From NCBI GenBank assembly GCA_913062815.1, contig CAJXWZ010000004.1, positions 62,001 through 126,000 of the forward strand: a stretch of 64,000 nt of DNA. Reading direction: 5' to 3'. Below the pieces are notes generated by a model. It ran no database searches. It was not told the DNA's origin and was given only the letters and a program-made list of their open reading frames with translations. The translations under genes were made by a program, and so were the position numbers. This document shows, piece by piece, positions 45,436-57,700 of this stretch. The first letter of the stretch is position 1. The number at the start of each line of letters is the position of its first letter. The stretch comes from an uncultured Colwellia sp. Lineage in GTDB: Bacteria; Pseudomonadota; Gammaproteobacteria; Enterobacterales; Alteromonadaceae.

Positions 45436-45903
45436 TTAGTTGGAGATATCTGCAAAAATTGCATGACATAAACTTGCTAAATCATTAGCTGATATTGAAA
45501 TTTCAAGGCCACGGCGGCCACCACTAATGTATATTTGCTCAAAATTATTAGCGCTACTATCCATAACTGTTTTCAACGCTTTCTTTTGGCCTAGCGGACT
45601 GACGCCTCCTAAAATATAGCCGGTTACTGTAACTACTCGTTTTGCTTCAGCCATTTTTACCTTTTTGGTTTTTAATGCTTTCGCAATATTTTTTAAGTTT
45701 AGCTTTTTGTTAACAGGCACGATAGCAACCGCTAATTGGTTAGCATCCGTACACACTACCAGTGTCTTATAAACTTGTTCGGCATTGAGCCCCAGCTTTT
45801 CAACAACTTCTAGCCCATAAGAGCTAGCATTTGCCTCATGGGAATATTGATGTAATGCAAAAGTGATATTTTCGCTGGTAAGTTGTTTGATAGCAGGTGT
45901 CAT
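45436..45903 (-). CDS. ybaK: Cys-tRNA(Pro) deacylase YbaK/EbsC
   Basis: Trans-editing enzyme that hydrolyses Cys-tRNA(Pro) made in error by prolyl-tRNA synthetase; 155 residues. Conserved segments are YKTLVVCTDANQLAVAIVPV, KKVKMAEAKRV, and the Gly-rich GYILGGVSPLGQKK. It is convergent with the GGDEF-EAL gene, only 10 bp apart, and divergent from sbcD. Confidence 0.92.
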   Translation of the reverse strand: MTPAIKQLTSENITFALHQYSHEANASSYGLEVVEKLGLNAEQVYKTLVVCTDANQLAVAIVPVNKKLNLKNIAKALKTKKVKMAEAKRVVTVTGYILGGVSPLGQKKALKTVMDSSANNFEQIYISGGRRGLEISISANDLASLCHAIFADISN

Positions 45904-45998
45904 AGTATAAGGCGTTAAAAGTCATATTCTTTAATAGCTTATTGTCGCTATTCAGGTAGAATTATCAACCTATTATTTTCTTCTCACTGCCTTTTTTT

Positions 45999-47300
45999 AT
46001 GCGCCTTATTCACACATCCGACTGGCATCTAGGTCAATATTTCTACGGGAAAAGTCGTGAAAACGAACATCAACAGTTCCTTAATTGGTTATTGACGTCA
46101 GTAACAGAACACAAGGTTGACGTTATTGTGGTGGCAGGCGATATTTTTGATACCGCTACACCACCAAGTTATGCACGTCAGATGTATTTTAATTTTATTA
46201 GCGACTTGCAAGTTACCGGTTGTCAACTTGTAGTGCTAGCAGGTAATCACGATTCTGTCAGTATGTTGGCTGAATCTAAAGAGTTACTTAGCGCATTATC
46301 AACCCGTGTTATTGCCAATGTCACCGACCCTCATATTGGTCAGAACTTGACTGAACAAGTTTTTATTATCGAAAATAAACAGGGTGAAGCTATGGCGGTT
46401 TTTTGTGCTGTGCCTTTTATTCGCCCTCGCGACGTAATTAAAAGTCAAGCAGGGCAATCAGCAAGTGAAAAGTCGAACAGCTTACAACAAGCAATTGTTG
46501 AGCATTATCAATTGTTATACGCACAAGCAAAAAAGTTGGTTGAAGCCAGTAAGCTTAATATACCTATCATTGCAACGGGTCATCTAACTGCGCTTGGTGT
46601 TACTACTTCTGATTCAGTGCGAGATATATATATTGGCACTCTTGAAGCGCTGCCAAGTAACGCTTTTCCTGCAGCAGACTATATCGCTTTAGGGCATATT
46701 CATAAATGTCAGCGAGTAGGAAAAACAGAACATATTCGCTATTGTGGCTCGCCAATATCCTTGAGTTTTGATGAAGCAAAACAAACTAAACGGGTACTCT
46801 TGGTTGAGTTTGCACAACAAAAATTAAGTACAGTTACTGAATTAACCGTACCTTGTTTTCAGCCATTAGCAATGGTGAAAACCTCTTTAGATAAACTTCA
46901 ACAAGATGTCGAAGCAATCGTTATCAATGCTACAGTAAGTGAAAGCAATAAGAACATTTGGCTTGATATAGAGTTATCTGATGCTCATTTATTAAGTGAT
47001 CTACAGTCAAAAATTGCCCCCTTGATTGAAGACTTCCCCATTGAAGTACTGCTGGTAAGGCGTGAGAAGCAAGTAAGAAAAAACCTTATGTTAAAAAACC
47101 AACAAGATAATAGCACTTTAAACGAACTTAGCTTAGATGAGGTATTTGAATCGCGTTTGCAACAAGAGCCTTGGCTAGAAAATAATGACGAATCGCAATT
47201 CATTGAAGATGATGGCACTGAACAGTCGACAGAACGAAAAATGAACTTGAAGAATTTGTTTAAGCAAACTGTCGAGCAAGTGTTAGCAGGTAAGTCATGA
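45999..47300 (+). CDS. sbcD: Exonuclease subunit SbcD
   Basis: Mre11-type nuclease of the SbcCD complex, which opens DNA hairpins and protein-blocked ends; 433 residues. Phosphodiesterase motifs: [32 protein letters not shown] and ALGHIHK. The C-terminus has an acidic extension relative to E. coli. The ATG is preceded by a pyrimidine-rich stretch with no purine-rich ribosome-binding site. Its stop overlaps the sbcC start by 4 bp (ATGA). Confidence 0.95.
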   Translation: MRLIHTSDWHLGQYFYGKSRENEHQQFLNWLLTSVTEHKVDVIVVAGDIFDTATPPSYARQMYFNFISDLQVTGCQLVVLAGNHDSVSMLAESKELLSALSTRVIANVTDPHIGQNLTEQVFIIENKQGEAMAVFCAVPFIRPRDVIKSQAGQSASEKSNSLQQAIVEHYQLLYAQAKKLVEASKLNIPIIATGHLTALGVTTSDSVRDIYIGTLEALPSNAFPAADYIALGHIHKCQRVGKTEHIRYCGSPISLSFDEAKQTKRVLLVEFAQQKLSTVTELTVPCFQPLAMVKTSLDKLQQDVEAIVINATVSESNKNIWLDIELSDAHLLSDLQSKIAPLIEDFPIEVLLVRREKQVRKNLMLKNQQDNSTLNELSLDEVFESRLQQEPWLENNDESQFIEDDGTEQSTERKMNLKNLFKQTVEQVLAGKS

Positions 47301-50300
47301 GAATATTGCGTTTAAGATTTGAAAATATCAATGCTTTAAAAAATGCTTGGCAATTAGACTTTACTCAAGAGCCTTTTGATAGCAATGGTTTATTTGCAAT
47401 AACAGGGTCGACAGGCGCAGGTAAAACAACCATTTTGGATGCCATTTGTCTGGCACTTTATCATGAGACCCCACGTATTAAAGTGTCGGCAAGTCAAAAT
47501 CAATTAATGACCCGTTTCACCTCACATTGCATGGCAGAAGTCGAGTTTGAAGTAAAAGGACAGGCATACCGTGCTTTTTGGAGTCAAAAAAGGGCTCGCA
47601 ATAAAGTAGATGGAAATTTATTAGCTCCTTTTGCGCAATTATCTTTACTTGACGGTACTATCATCGCTGAAAAGTTAAAAGATGTTAAAGAAAAAATTGC
47701 CAGTGTTACTGGCTTGGACTTTTCTCGCTTTAGAAAATCGATGATGCTGTCACAAGGAGAGTTCGCGGCCTTTTTAAATGCTCCAGCGAATGAAAGAGCA
47801 CAACTATTAGAGCAATTGACTGGAACTGAAATTTACGGTGATATTTCAAAGCAAGTATTTGAAAACCATAAAAAGCATGAACAATCGCTCAAGTTACTCC
47901 AAGACAAATCACAAGATGTTGACAGCTTAACAGCGCAAGAACTAATAATATTAGAACAAGAGCTAACAAACATAGCCGCGTTAGCTAAGACAATAAATAA
48001 TTCACAACATAGTTTTCAAGCGCTAAAGGATTTATGTCTGGCAGAGCAAGCCGAGCAAAAGCAGATAAGTACCATTGAAAACATAGTAGCTCAAATTAAA
48101 CAAGTAGAAGTAAAAGTAACCGCCGGTAAATTATCCATTAATGAATACCTTAGCCAACAAGCTGCCCAACAAGCAGAGCATGAAATTATTGAAGTTAAAC
48201 TGATTAAGGAAATTCTACCCCTTGATAATGAGCTCGACAGTCTACATAGCCAATCATTACAACTCACTGCACAAATAAACCAACAAGAACAATTGTTACA
48301 CGAGTCAATACAGCATCAGCAGCAAAATAAACACGAGAAAACAAGACTAGACAATGACAATGCGCAATTGCAGTCCTACTTAGTAAGATATCAGGTTTTA
48401 ACTGACGTTAAAGAGCTGTTACCACTGTGGCAGAGTCAACTGCAACAATTGGAGGCCACTAGTCAGAAGCTAAGCGAAGTGGAGCAAAAGGAAAGCCAAA
48501 GTAAAGGTTATTACCAACAACTTATTGATGAGAATCAAAAACAACAGTCTATCATTGCACAAAAAGAGCAACAGCAACAACACAGCTACACACAAAAAAG
48601 TAATATTGAAAGTAAGCGAAACCAACTAATTAATGATAATGAGCTTTTATTATGTGCAGCGGAATTGTCAACTGCACATATCAGCAATGACTTACTGCAC
48701 CATGCCATTAATAATACTTATCAACAGCAGCATGTAATTGCGCAAGGACTGCAACTGGCGAAACGCTTTAGTGGACTTAGAGATGAAAATGCCAGCTTGA
48801 TGGCGCAGCAACAACGTTTAATACCCGATATAGCACATAATCAAGAACAGTTAGCCCAATTACGTCAACAATTTAGTAGTTTAAAACAACAAAAACAGGA
48901 TGTTGAATCATTAATTTCGCAACAGCAAACGATTATGTCGTTAAGCGAACATAGAGCAAAGCTACTCGATAAGCACCCTTGCCCTTTATGTGGCGCAACA
49001 GAGCATCCTGCAATATCTGAGTACCAAGAATTATGTATCGATGAACATCAAGTACGCTTACAAAAGGTTATTAATGAATTAGAGCAACTTGAGCTACAAG
49101 GTAAGCAGCTTGCTAATCAAGAAAACAAACAAAAATCTGAACTTACTTTATCTCAAGAGCGACAACAACAAATCACTAAAGAACAAGCTGAACTTAATGC
49201 TGGTTTTGTTGCGCTTAAGCTCAAAGGACATGACAGCATTAGTGATTTGGCTTTGTTAGAAAGTAAACTCGCACTGCTGTCTGAGCGCACTGAGCAGTTA
49301 AATGCTTTCAATGTTGCTTATCAGCGACTAAATCAACAGATTGAAGAGGTAGCCCAACAAACTAGCGTCGTTGAACAGCAATTAGCAAGCGACAAACACC
49401 AGGCAGCTATGCTTGTTGAGAAACAGAGTTATGCTAAGCAGGAAATTATTCAGCTACAGGGCACAATCGAGCAAGGTAATGCTGAACATATCAGACTAGT
49501 CACAACCTTGTTAAGCGAAATTAATAGTGTTGAACTTGTTAGTTTATTCGGTGAGTTTATGCCAACAGCTACTAAGCATGTGCAAATAACGCATCAGCTT
49601 CAACTGATACAAGAACAGTTAGGTATTTTTGAACAAAAATCTACTCAACAGAAAACGCTATTTTCACAGTTAACCGCAGTAGAGCAAGCACTATCTATCG
49701 CAATAACAAAAGTTGGCTTTGATCAAGAAAGATTAGAGAGTTTCACCAAACAGCTCACTGATATAAATCAGGATGTTGCCACGAAGAAAAGGTTACGCGT
49801 AACGGCTTTTGTAGCGTTAGGGTATCAGGATGAAAGCTTGCAATCGTTTGATATAATTAAAAATAATTTGACGGAGTTGGCCGGCGAATTAATTCAGAAG
49901 CTGTTACTATTACAAAATGAGCAAAAGCACAACGAAGCACAGTTACAGCTTTTAGTTGGACAACAACAAAGTTCAACTTTGCATTTTAAAGAAAAAGTTG
50001 CTGCGAAAAATATAGCCCAAGAAAGTTTTTTGCTCAGACTCGAGCATGAGATTTCATCTAATAGTTCATCCGATGAAATAGCTAGCAATATATTGAAAGA
50101 AAAAGCCGCAATGCTAAAGGCTTTACCATTACACACTATAGAGAGTGAATTAGAGACCTTGTCCGAACAGCTTAAAACTCAGCAAATAAGTATAGGTCAT
50201 CATCAGCAAACTATACATCATGACCAACAAAATAAAGCTAGGCAGCAAAGTTTATTAAAGCAAATTGAAAAAGAAAAGATGATGCTGGACGAATTAGCTT

Positions 50301-50806
50301 ACTTAAATGGCCTAATTGGCTCAGCTGATGGTGCCAAATTCAGAAAGTTTGCACAAAGCTTAACCTTAAATCACCTTGTCTATTTGGCAAATGAGCAATT
50401 GGATAGACTTGATGGCCGGTATCAATTGCAATGTCAGCAAGGTGAAACGTTAAGCTTGGAAGTATTGGATACTTGGCAGGGTGATAGTGTTAGAGATACT
50501 AGAACACTGTCTGGCGGTGAAAGTTTTCTTGTCAGTTTAGCCCTTGCGCTAGCACTGTCTGACCTTGTCAGTAATAAGACTAGTATCGACTCGCTCTTTT
50601 TAGATGAAGGTTTTGGTACCTTAGACAGTGATACATTAGAAATAGCTTTAGATGCTTTAGACAACCTTAATGCTAGCGGTAAAATGATTGGTATCATCAG
50701 CCATGTCGAAGCGTTAAAAGAGCGTATTGCAGTGCAAGTAAAAGTTGAGAAGCAAAGTGGTTTAGGCATTAGTGTTCTAGAGCCAAAATTCGCTGTTTCA
50801 TCATGA
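47297..50806 (+). CDS. sbcC: Exonuclease subunit SbcC
   Basis: Rad50-type ATPase partner of SbcD, 1169 residues. Walker [14 protein letters not shown] is near residue 40. Long Gln/Glu-rich coiled coils flank a zinc hook CPLC ([12 protein letters not shown], about residue 560). The C-terminal lobe has the signature [19 protein letters not shown] and Walker [13 protein letters not shown]. The coiled coils are richer in Gln than in E. coli SbcC. Confidence 0.95.
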   Translation: MRILRLRFENINALKNAWQLDFTQEPFDSNGLFAITGSTGAGKTTILDAICLALYHETPRIKVSASQNQLMTRFTSHCMAEVEFEVKGQAYRAFWSQKRARNKVDGNLLAPFAQLSLLDGTIIAEKLKDVKEKIASVTGLDFSRFRKSMMLSQGEFAAFLNAPANERAQLLEQLTGTEIYGDISKQVFENHKKHEQSLKLLQDKSQDVDSLTAQELIILEQELTNIAALAKTINNSQHSFQALKDLCLAEQAEQKQISTIENIVAQIKQVEVKVTAGKLSINEYLSQQAAQQAEHEIIEVKLIKEILPLDNELDSLHSQSLQLTAQINQQEQLLHESIQHQQQNKHEKTRLDNDNAQLQSYLVRYQVLTDVKELLPLWQSQLQQLEATSQKLSEVEQKESQSKGYYQQLIDENQKQQSIIAQKEQQQQHSYTQKSNIESKRNQLINDNELLLCAAELSTAHISNDLLHHAINNTYQQQHVIAQGLQLAKRFSGLRDENASLMAQQQRLIPDIAHNQEQLAQLRQQFSSLKQQKQDVESLISQQQTIMSLSEHRAKLLDKHPCPLCGATEHPAISEYQELCIDEHQVRLQKVINELEQLELQGKQLANQENKQKSELTLSQERQQQITKEQAELNAGFVALKLKGHDSISDLALLESKLALLSERTEQLNAFNVAYQRLNQQIEEVAQQTSVVEQQLASDKHQAAMLVEKQSYAKQEIIQLQGTIEQGNAEHIRLVTTLLSEINSVELVSLFGEFMPTATKHVQITHQLQLIQEQLGIFEQKSTQQKTLFSQLTAVEQALSIAITKVGFDQERLESFTKQLTDINQDVATKKRLRVTAFVALGYQDESLQSFDIIKNNLTELAGELIQKLLLLQNEQKHNEAQLQLLVGQQQSSTLHFKEKVAAKNIAQESFLLRLEHEISSNSSSDEIASNILKEKAAMLKALPLHTIESELETLSEQLKTQQISIGHHQQTIHHDQQNKARQQSLLKQIEKEKMMLDELAYLNGLIGSADGAKFRKFAQSLTLNHLVYLANEQLDRLDGRYQLQCQQGETLSLEVLDTWQGDSVRDTRTLSGGESFLVSLALALALSDLVSNKTSIDSLFLDEGFGTLDSDTLEIALDALDNLNASGKMIGIISHVEALKERIAVQVKVEKQSGLGISVLEPKFAVSS

Positions 50807-50852
50807 ATTCATTAACTTAACAAATTGAATATTATTTAATAAAGGGTTTTCA

Positions 50853-51752
50853 TTGGAAATTTGGATTTATTTCACTTTGCTTGCCGCTACCATGCAAGCA
50901 GTACGTACTGCCGGTCAAAAACAGCTTTCTGGCAAATTAAATGCGATGGCAACCACGTCGGTGCGTTACGTGTATGCATTGCCATTTGCTTGGGTTTATT
51001 TATGGTGGATGTTAGAATTTCGAAATATCGAAGTGCCCGTACTCAATGACGATTTTTTATTTTATGCGTTAATTGCGTGTGTAACCCAAATCATTGGTAC
51101 GGCTTGTTTAGTAGCCGCTTTTAAATATAAGAACTTTGCGGTCGCGACGAGCCTTGCTAAAACTGAAGCGATACAAGTTGCTATTGTTGGTGCTTTACTC
51201 TTTGCAGCCCCATTGAGTTTGATGGGTTGGTTTAGTGTAATAGTGGGTGTAGTAGGGGTGTTTTTGGTTTCTAAAGTTAAATTTAACCCCCGAGATATAT
51301 TTGCAGGATCCGATTCAATGTCAGGATTAACCTTTGGCTTAAGTGCTGGGTTAGGGTTGGCAATAACGACTTTGCTGATAAGAGAGGCAAGTTTAGTATT
51401 AAACACTGACTTATTAGTTAGCGCCGCTGTTACCCTTGTTTTTATGATCTCAGTACAATCGATAATTTCGCTACTATATGTATATATACAAGATAAGCAG
51501 CAGTTAATGTTAATGCTCAAACATTGGCGCTTATGTTTATTTGTGGGTATCACCAGTGTCCTTGGCTCTATTGGCTGGTTTACTGGTGCAAGCTTTCAAA
51601 CGGCGGCATATGTCAAAGCTTTAGGGCAGGTAGAGTTTTTTATAACTTTAGCGCTTACTTATCGTTTATTTAAAGAAAAAATAACGTTCATTGAATATGT
51701 AGGCATGTTCTTAATTGTTTTAAGCGTGGTTATTTTGCTTTTATGGGCATAA
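50853..51752 (+). CDS. EamA-family (DMT) transporter
   Basis: Inner-membrane permease of 299 residues with about ten hydrophobic helices in two EamA repeats. The TTG start is preceded by AAAGGG. Landmarks are AKTEAIQVAIVGALLFAAP and the C-terminal FKEKITFIEYVGMFLIVLSV. DMT proteins export amino acids or other small metabolites; no substrate can be read. It is unrelated in detail to the second EamA gene at 53732-54625. Confidence 0.86.
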   Translation: MEIWIYFTLLAATMQAVRTAGQKQLSGKLNAMATTSVRYVYALPFAWVYLWWMLEFRNIEVPVLNDDFLFYALIACVTQIIGTACLVAAFKYKNFAVATSLAKTEAIQVAIVGALLFAAPLSLMGWFSVIVGVVGVFLVSKVKFNPRDIFAGSDSMSGLTFGLSAGLGLAITTLLIREASLVLNTDLLVSAAVTLVFMISVQSIISLLYVYIQDKQQLMLMLKHWRLCLFVGITSVLGSIGWFTGASFQTAAYVKALGQVEFFITLALTYRLFKEKITFIEYVGMFLIVLSVVILLLWA

Positions 51753-51820
51753 AAGCAAACAAATAATGTTAAACTGCGCGCCATAATTTATGAAATGATA
51801 TTGTATGCTAAGAGAATAAA

Positions 51821-52315
51821 ATGAAAATTACCGATAAAACTGTTGTTCAATTCCATTATGTATTAAAAAATGAAGCGGGTGAAGAAATAGAATCATCTAA
51901 AGGTAGCGATCCGCTTGCTTACCTACATGGTGCAAATAATACGTTAGCAGGTCTAGAGAAAGCACTGACCGATAAAGAAGTTGGTGACAAGTTCAGTGTC
52001 ACTTTACAACCAGAAGATGCTTACGGTGAACGGCAGGAAGAAATGGTTCAAAGAGTACCTGTTAAACATTTACAAGGTTTGCCTAGCAAAAACGCTAAAT
52101 GGAAAGCTGGCATGGTAGCTGTAATTCACACTGAACAAGGTCAACGGCAAGTAACTGTAATAAAAGCAGGGAAGTTTATGATCACTGTTGATATTAACCC
52201 ACCACTTGCGGGTAAAGTTATTACGTTCGATATTGAGGTGGTTGATGTTCGCGCTGCTACCGATGAAGAAGTAGAGCACGGTCATGCCCATGGTGTAGGT
52301 GGTCATCATCATTAG
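51821..52315 (+). CDS. slyD: FKBP-type peptidyl-prolyl isomerase SlyD
   Basis: Cytoplasmic prolyl isomerase, chaperone and metal-binding protein; 164 residues. The FKBP domain is split by the insert-in-flap chaperone domain (about 70-125), as in SlyD: VQFHYVLKNEAGEEIESSKG, AGLEKAL, PEDAYGER and ITFDIEVVDVR. The tail HGHAHGVGGHHH is a short His-rich metal-binding end, shorter than in E. coli SlyD and without its Cys residues. A terminator follows. Confidence 0.93.
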   Translation: MKITDKTVVQFHYVLKNEAGEEIESSKGSDPLAYLHGANNTLAGLEKALTDKEVGDKFSVTLQPEDAYGERQEEMVQRVPVKHLQGLPSKNAKWKAGMVAVIHTEQGQRQVTVIKAGKFMITVDINPPLAGKVITFDIEVVDVRAATDEEVEHGHAHGVGGHHH

Positions 52316-52351
52316 CTTTTTCCTTATGGTTGTTTGATTGACGAATGTTAA

Positions 52352-52383
52352 ATAGCTGCTAAGGTATTGGCAGCTATTTTTTC
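52352..52383 (+). terminator. Rho-independent terminator after slyD
   Basis: Perfect 8-bp arms ATAGCTGC / GCAGCTAT (52352-52359, 52370-52377) with a 10-nt loop and a T run. Confidence 0.85.
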
Positions 52384-52395
52384 ATCAAAACACCA

Positions 52396-53724
52396 ATGAG
52401 TATTGCTAACATGACAATAAAAACAACAAAGGCGTTTAAAAGCCTGAAACATTCTTTCTTAACACTCTCTCTGCTTTCCTCCTTCAATATATTGGCACAA
52501 ACACAAGTAATTCACGCAGGTACCTTACTTACTGTTGCGGGTGAAAAACCTCTGTTAAAACATTCAGTAGTCGTTAAAGACGGTAAAATCGTTAATATCC
52601 ATAAAGGCTTTGTTAGTGTTAATAAATACGGTGAAGACGCTGCTCTTATCGATTTATCTGCAAGTTTCGTTATGGCAGGTCTAATGGATAGCCATGTCCA
52701 CTTACAAGGCGAACTAGGCCCTAAAAACGATAGCCAGTCATTAAGAATGTCAGCTGCTGATGTGTTGATGCAAAGCGCTTTCAACGCAAAGAAAACATTA
52801 CTTGCTGGATTTACTACCGTTAGAGATTTAGGCGCCAGTGCAGAGCAAATCTTTGCGCTTCGTGATGGTATCGCTAAGGGCTGGATTGAAGGGCCGCGAA
52901 TAATTGCTGCTGGCACCTCAGTTTCTGTTACTGGCGGTCATGGTGATGTAGATGGTTTGAGCCCAGATATATTAGAGATGCGTACCAGTGAAACTGTTTG
53001 TGATGGCCCATATGATTGTCGCCGTGCTACTCGTCGTGCCATTAAATTTGGCGCAGATGTCATTAAAATAACCTCTACTGGGGGTGTTTTGTCAGATACA
53101 AACACGGGCACTGGTCAACAAATGGCCGATGATGAATTAAAAGAAGTTGTTGATACCGCACATGCATTGGGCAGAAAAGTGGCAAGCCATGCCCACGCAG
53201 CTGATGGAATAAATGCTGCGCTTAGAGCCGGTGTAGACAGTATAGAGCACGGCAGTTACGCCAACAAAGAAAGCATTAAACTGTTCAAAAAGTCCGGCGC
53301 TTATTTAGTGCCAACGTTAATGGCAGGAGATACAGTGGTTGGACTTGCTAAAAATACCAACTTTATGTCTGACGCAATTAAGGCTAAAGCAATTCGAGTC
53401 GGTGCAGACATGACTGCGAATTTCATAAATTCTTTTAAAGCCGGTGTTAAAATTGCCTACGGCACTGACAGTGGTGTTTCTCCTCATGGAAATAACGGTA
53501 AAGAGGCGGTGCTAATGGCGCAAGCGGGTATGAAAAATAGTGATATTTTGAAATCGGCTACTGTTAATGCCGCAGACTTGTTTGGAATGTCTGAAAGTTT
53601 AGGTACCTTAGAAAAAGACAAAATCGCCGATATCATTGCATTTGATGGCAACCCACTGATTGATATTAACGAGTTACTTGCTGTTGCTTTCGTCATGAAA
53701 TCAGGCAAGGTTATTAAAAAATAA
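52396..53724 (+). CDS. Exported amidohydrolase (imidazolonepropionase-like)
   Basis: A 442-residue metal-dependent hydrolase with an N-terminal signal peptide (about residues 1-35, ending FNILAQ). Metal-site motifs: DSHVHLQG (HxH), a Lys in GADVIKITSTGG that is probably the carboxylated bridging ligand, ASHAHA, SIEHGSY and YGTDSG. This is the Xaa-Pro dipeptidase/imidazolonepropionase-like branch, so a periplasmic peptidase or amidase role is likely. An alternative ATG at 52411 would give a shorter, more typical signal peptide. Confidence 0.88.
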   Translation: MSIANMTIKTTKAFKSLKHSFLTLSLLSSFNILAQTQVIHAGTLLTVAGEKPLLKHSVVVKDGKIVNIHKGFVSVNKYGEDAALIDLSASFVMAGLMDSHVHLQGELGPKNDSQSLRMSAADVLMQSAFNAKKTLLAGFTTVRDLGASAEQIFALRDGIAKGWIEGPRIIAAGTSVSVTGGHGDVDGLSPDILEMRTSETVCDGPYDCRRATRRAIKFGADVIKITSTGGVLSDTNTGTGQQMADDELKEVVDTAHALGRKVASHAHAADGINAALRAGVDSIEHGSYANKESIKLFKKSGAYLVPTLMAGDTVVGLAKNTNFMSDAIKAKAIRVGADMTANFINSFKAGVKIAYGTDSGVSPHGNNGKEAVLMAQAGMKNSDILKSATVNAADLFGMSESLGTLEKDKIADIIAFDGNPLIDINELLAVAFVMKSGKVIKK

Positions 53725-53731
53725 CGCTTAA

Positions 53732-54625
53732 TTAATTTGCTTTTACACGGGTTTTATTTTTGTTAAATTTTAATAGACCTGTCGATAAAGCAACGCCAAA
53801 CAAAATAAAAACACCACCGACAATCATGCTAGATGTAATAACTTCGTCTAGCAACAAACTCCCCCAAAGCAAGCCAAATGCGGGTATCAAATAAGTTACT
53901 GAGATAGCTTTTGTCGGTCCTAAATTGGCAATCAGGTGAAAGAAAATAATATAAGCAACACCTGTGCATAACACGCCAACCAATAATACTGAAATAATTG
54001 CTGAATTACTTGGCAACTGGCTAGGCATAAAGAATAAGCTTATTGGTAATAACACTAGTGTCGCTGAAACTTGGCTGCCTGATGCTAATACGATTGAGCT
54101 TAGACCGCTGAGGTATCTTTTGGTAAAGTTGGCACTTATGCCATAACATAGTGCAGCTACCAATGCGGCTAGTGTCGGTAATATCACGTTACTTTGACCC
54201 ATAGAAACTTTATCAGCCATCAATAAATATACGCCAGCAAAGCCTATTAACAAACCAATAGTCGCAGTTATTGACATTTTGTCACGAAACCAAAGGTAAG
54301 CAACGATAGCACCGAACATTGGCGTAGTAGCATTGAGTACCGACGTTAATCCACCCGATAGCGTTAAAATAGCATAACCAAATAGTACAAAGGGTATTGC
54401 CGTATTGAATAAACCAACGATAAATATTTTAAACTTATAGCCTTTAAAACCTGCCTGTTTTTTGCTAATAAAAACTATCGGTAATAAAAACAGACTGGCA
54501 GTTAATGTTCTCAGTGCCATAAAAAGTACAGCGCCAAATTCCGGGCTTCCAATGCGCATAAAAATAAATGAAGCGCCCCAAATTGCAGCCAAAGTCATTA
54601 ATTCTACAACATACCTATTCGTCAT
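53732..54625 (-). CDS. EamA-family (DMT) transporter, second gene
   Basis: Inner-membrane protein of 297 residues, ten helices in two EamA repeats, of the YdcZ/RhaT-like metabolite exporter type. N-terminal MTLAAIWGASFIFMRIG and C-terminal TYLIPAFGLLWGSLLLDE are family landmarks. It is convergent with the amidohydrolase (7 bp apart) and divergent from recC. The substrate is unknown. Confidence 0.88.
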   Translation of the reverse strand: MTNRYVVELMTLAAIWGASFIFMRIGSPEFGAVLFMALRTLTASLFLLPIVFISKKQAGFKGYKFKIFIVGLFNTAIPFVLFGYAILTLSGGLTSVLNATTPMFGAIVAYLWFRDKMSITATIGLLIGFAGVYLLMADKVSMGQSNVILPTLAALVAALCYGISANFTKRYLSGLSSIVLASGSQVSATLVLLPISLFFMPSQLPSNSAIISVLLVGVLCTGVAYIIFFHLIANLGPTKAISVTYLIPAFGLLWGSLLLDEVITSSMIVGGVFILFGVALSTGLLKFNKNKTRVKAN

Positions 54626-54793
54626 TATTTATAACCTTTAGCATAAATTTAAAATGATTCGCTTTTGAGTTAAATAATATAAGAATTCTAAATATTAGTC
54701 ATACTAAAGCTGTTTATTTTACAAAATTAATGGTGTTAAATTCTTGCTTATGGTTAAATTTACTTTACAAAGCTATTCATAATAGGCACAGAA

Positions 54794-57700
54794 TTGATCA
54801 ATCTTTATCCTGCCAACAAAATGGAAAATTTGTTGCTGCTGCTCAATAAAATTTCCGAAGTTTCCCCATTAGGTGTTTTTAATCAAGAAGTCATCATTGT
54901 TCAAAACGCTGGCATGCAACATTGGCTAAATCTTGCAATAGCAAAAGAGCGAGGCATTAGTATGAATATTCATTATGCTTTGCCAGCGCAATTTCTATGG
55001 CAAACTATTAGAGCGCTTGCCAGTAATGATAAAGTGCCTGAGCAGTCGCCTTATTCACGAGAAGTATTGACATGGCGTATTTACGCTTTACTTGCTTCTG
55101 AACTTGTTCTAGCAGATGACGATTTTTCCGCGACCACGAATTATTGGCTTAAGTCGGAGGACAATACTGCCTATTCAAATCAAGCCAACCTAAAGCGTTA
55201 TCAACTAGCCGTACAAATGGCTGACTTATATGAACAGTATTTGATATTTAGACCGCAATGGTTAGACGCTTGGCAACGTGGTGATTTTTCTATCGCAGCA
55301 GCAAATGACAATGTCTGGCAAGCAAAACTATGGCAGCATTTAATTGGCCAATTACCCTATAATCCTATTGAGTTACTCAATGACGCAGTAGCGAATATAA
55401 AGCAGAAACTGATCGATACCCCTTTGCTATTGCCTAAAAGGTTAAGTTTTTTTGGTATCAATAGTATGGCACCTATGTGGTTAAGTTTTATTAATGCCTT
55501 AAGTGAACATATTGAAGTTGACTTTTTTCACCTTAATCCCTGTTTTTCATATTGGGGTGATCTCATCAGTGAAAAGCAAGCAATGAAAAGGTTGTCCCAT
55601 TGGTCTGAACACGTTGCAGATGAGCACTTATTTGTTGGCAATCCTTTATTAGCAAACTTAGGTCAACAAGGAAGAGAGTTTCTCGCTTTATTACAAGACG
55701 TTAGTACCATAAATGTAGAGATTTTTATTAAAGCTAATAGTGAAAGTAATAACCAAAACAATAAAAAAAATAAGCTTTTGCATTGTCTCCAAGATGATAT
55801 TTTAGCGCTAGAAGATGGTACCAAAGCCCCTAAAAAACATATTGATGACTCAATCACCATCGTTAGTTGTCATAGTGCTTTGCGAGAAGTTCAAGCATTG
55901 CATGACTATTTATTACATCAATTCAATGATGCTGAAGACGCCAACGACAGGTTAACACCAAAAGATGTGCTAGTGATGTGCCCTCAAATAGAAAAATATG
56001 CACCCTATGTTAATGCTGTTTTTACCCGAGGTTGGCAAGAGTTGAATGATGAAGTACCGCCATTACCTTGTTCTATTGCCGATCGCAGTGCTAAAGACAG
56101 TGATCCTCTAGTATGTGCATTTAGTGAACTACTAACGCTGCCAGATTCTCGTTTTCAAGTATCGCAAGTACTCAGCTTTATCCGCTTGCCGGCCATAGCG
56201 AATAAATTCTGCATCAATAACGATGATCTTGAAAAAATAACGCTATGGCTAGAGCAAGCAAGTGTTCATTGGGGCCGAAATCAGCAACATAAAGCTCAGA
56301 TTTTAGGCGATAGTGTCAACGATAGTTTTACTTGGCAGTCAGGTCTCTCTCGTTTACTACAAGGTTTTGCCTATAGTGATCATGACAGTATTTTTCAAAC
56401 ACAGTTATTGTTATCTGCCGTTGAAGGTGAAGATGCCATAACCTTAGGTCGATTATGTTTGTTTATTGAACAATTACAGTTATTTACTTTACAATTAAAT
56501 ACCCCAAGAACAGCAATACAATGGCAAAATTATTTATTAGCTCAAATTGATTTACTTTTTGCCCGTCAAGGGCTTTTTGCTGCAGATATTGATAATGTAG
56601 AGAGAAATCAACAGCTCGCCAGTCAAATTGATAATAGCATCGCTATCATTGAGCAAGCTATTGCGGCTTTAGTAGAATATTGCCATCACGCACATTTTGA
56701 AGAAAAAATTGACTTAGCTATTGTGGTGGATTTTTTAAATCATCACTTTAGCCAAGGTGACTCAAGTAGGCAATTTATGATTGGACAAGTGACGTTTTGC
56801 TCTATGTTACCGATGAGAAGCATCCCGTTCAAAATTATTGCTATTCTTGGCTTAAACGATGGCGACTACCCAAGACAACGACAAGCTCTTGGTTTTGATT
56901 TAATGGCTCAAATGCCCGCCAATTTAGGTGATAGATCTCTGCGAGGAGATGATAGATATCTATTTTTAGAAGCGTTAATTTCTGCTCGACAAGCGCTCTA
57001 TTTAAGTTACCAAGGGAGGAACATTAAAAACAATACACAAAAACAACCTTCACTTGTCCTTAAAGAATTATTAGATTACTTAGCTAAAGCTTATGGTTGG
57101 CAATCTGAAGCGCAACTAAGCGAAATTAAAGCAAATGAAGCGGGTCAAGTTAAGCAGATACCTATGCAGGCTTTTAGTGAAGCTAATTACAGTGACAACA
57201 GAATTTTACCGCCAAGTTTTGACGCTAATTGGCTTAAAATAGTAGAAAATAAACACGAAATAACGATAGCAAACACTTCACTGATACTTGATGATGAAAT
57301 TGACATTTCCAGTATAACAACAATGGCGTTAGTGAGTTTTTTTCAGCATCCCAGTAGACGTTTTGCACAGCAAAGTTTAAGTTTATATTTAGACAATGAA
57401 GTAGTTGATTTATCCGATGTGGAGCCTTTTAGTGTAGATCATTTATCAAGTTACCTACTTAAACAAGATTTATTGACGGCGAGTTTATTGCCAGAAAGAG
57501 ACGTTAGTGTCGATAGAATTAATGACGTACTACAACAAGCAAAAAGTTCAGGTAAGTTCCCAGATCAGCCAAGTACACAAGCATACTTCGATACTTGGCT
57601 TGAAGATACCACCCAGTTTAGCGATGAAATAAAAAGTAATGATTGTGATAATCCCCAATACATTGACTGCCAGATTACACTACAGGCGACCTCAAATAGT

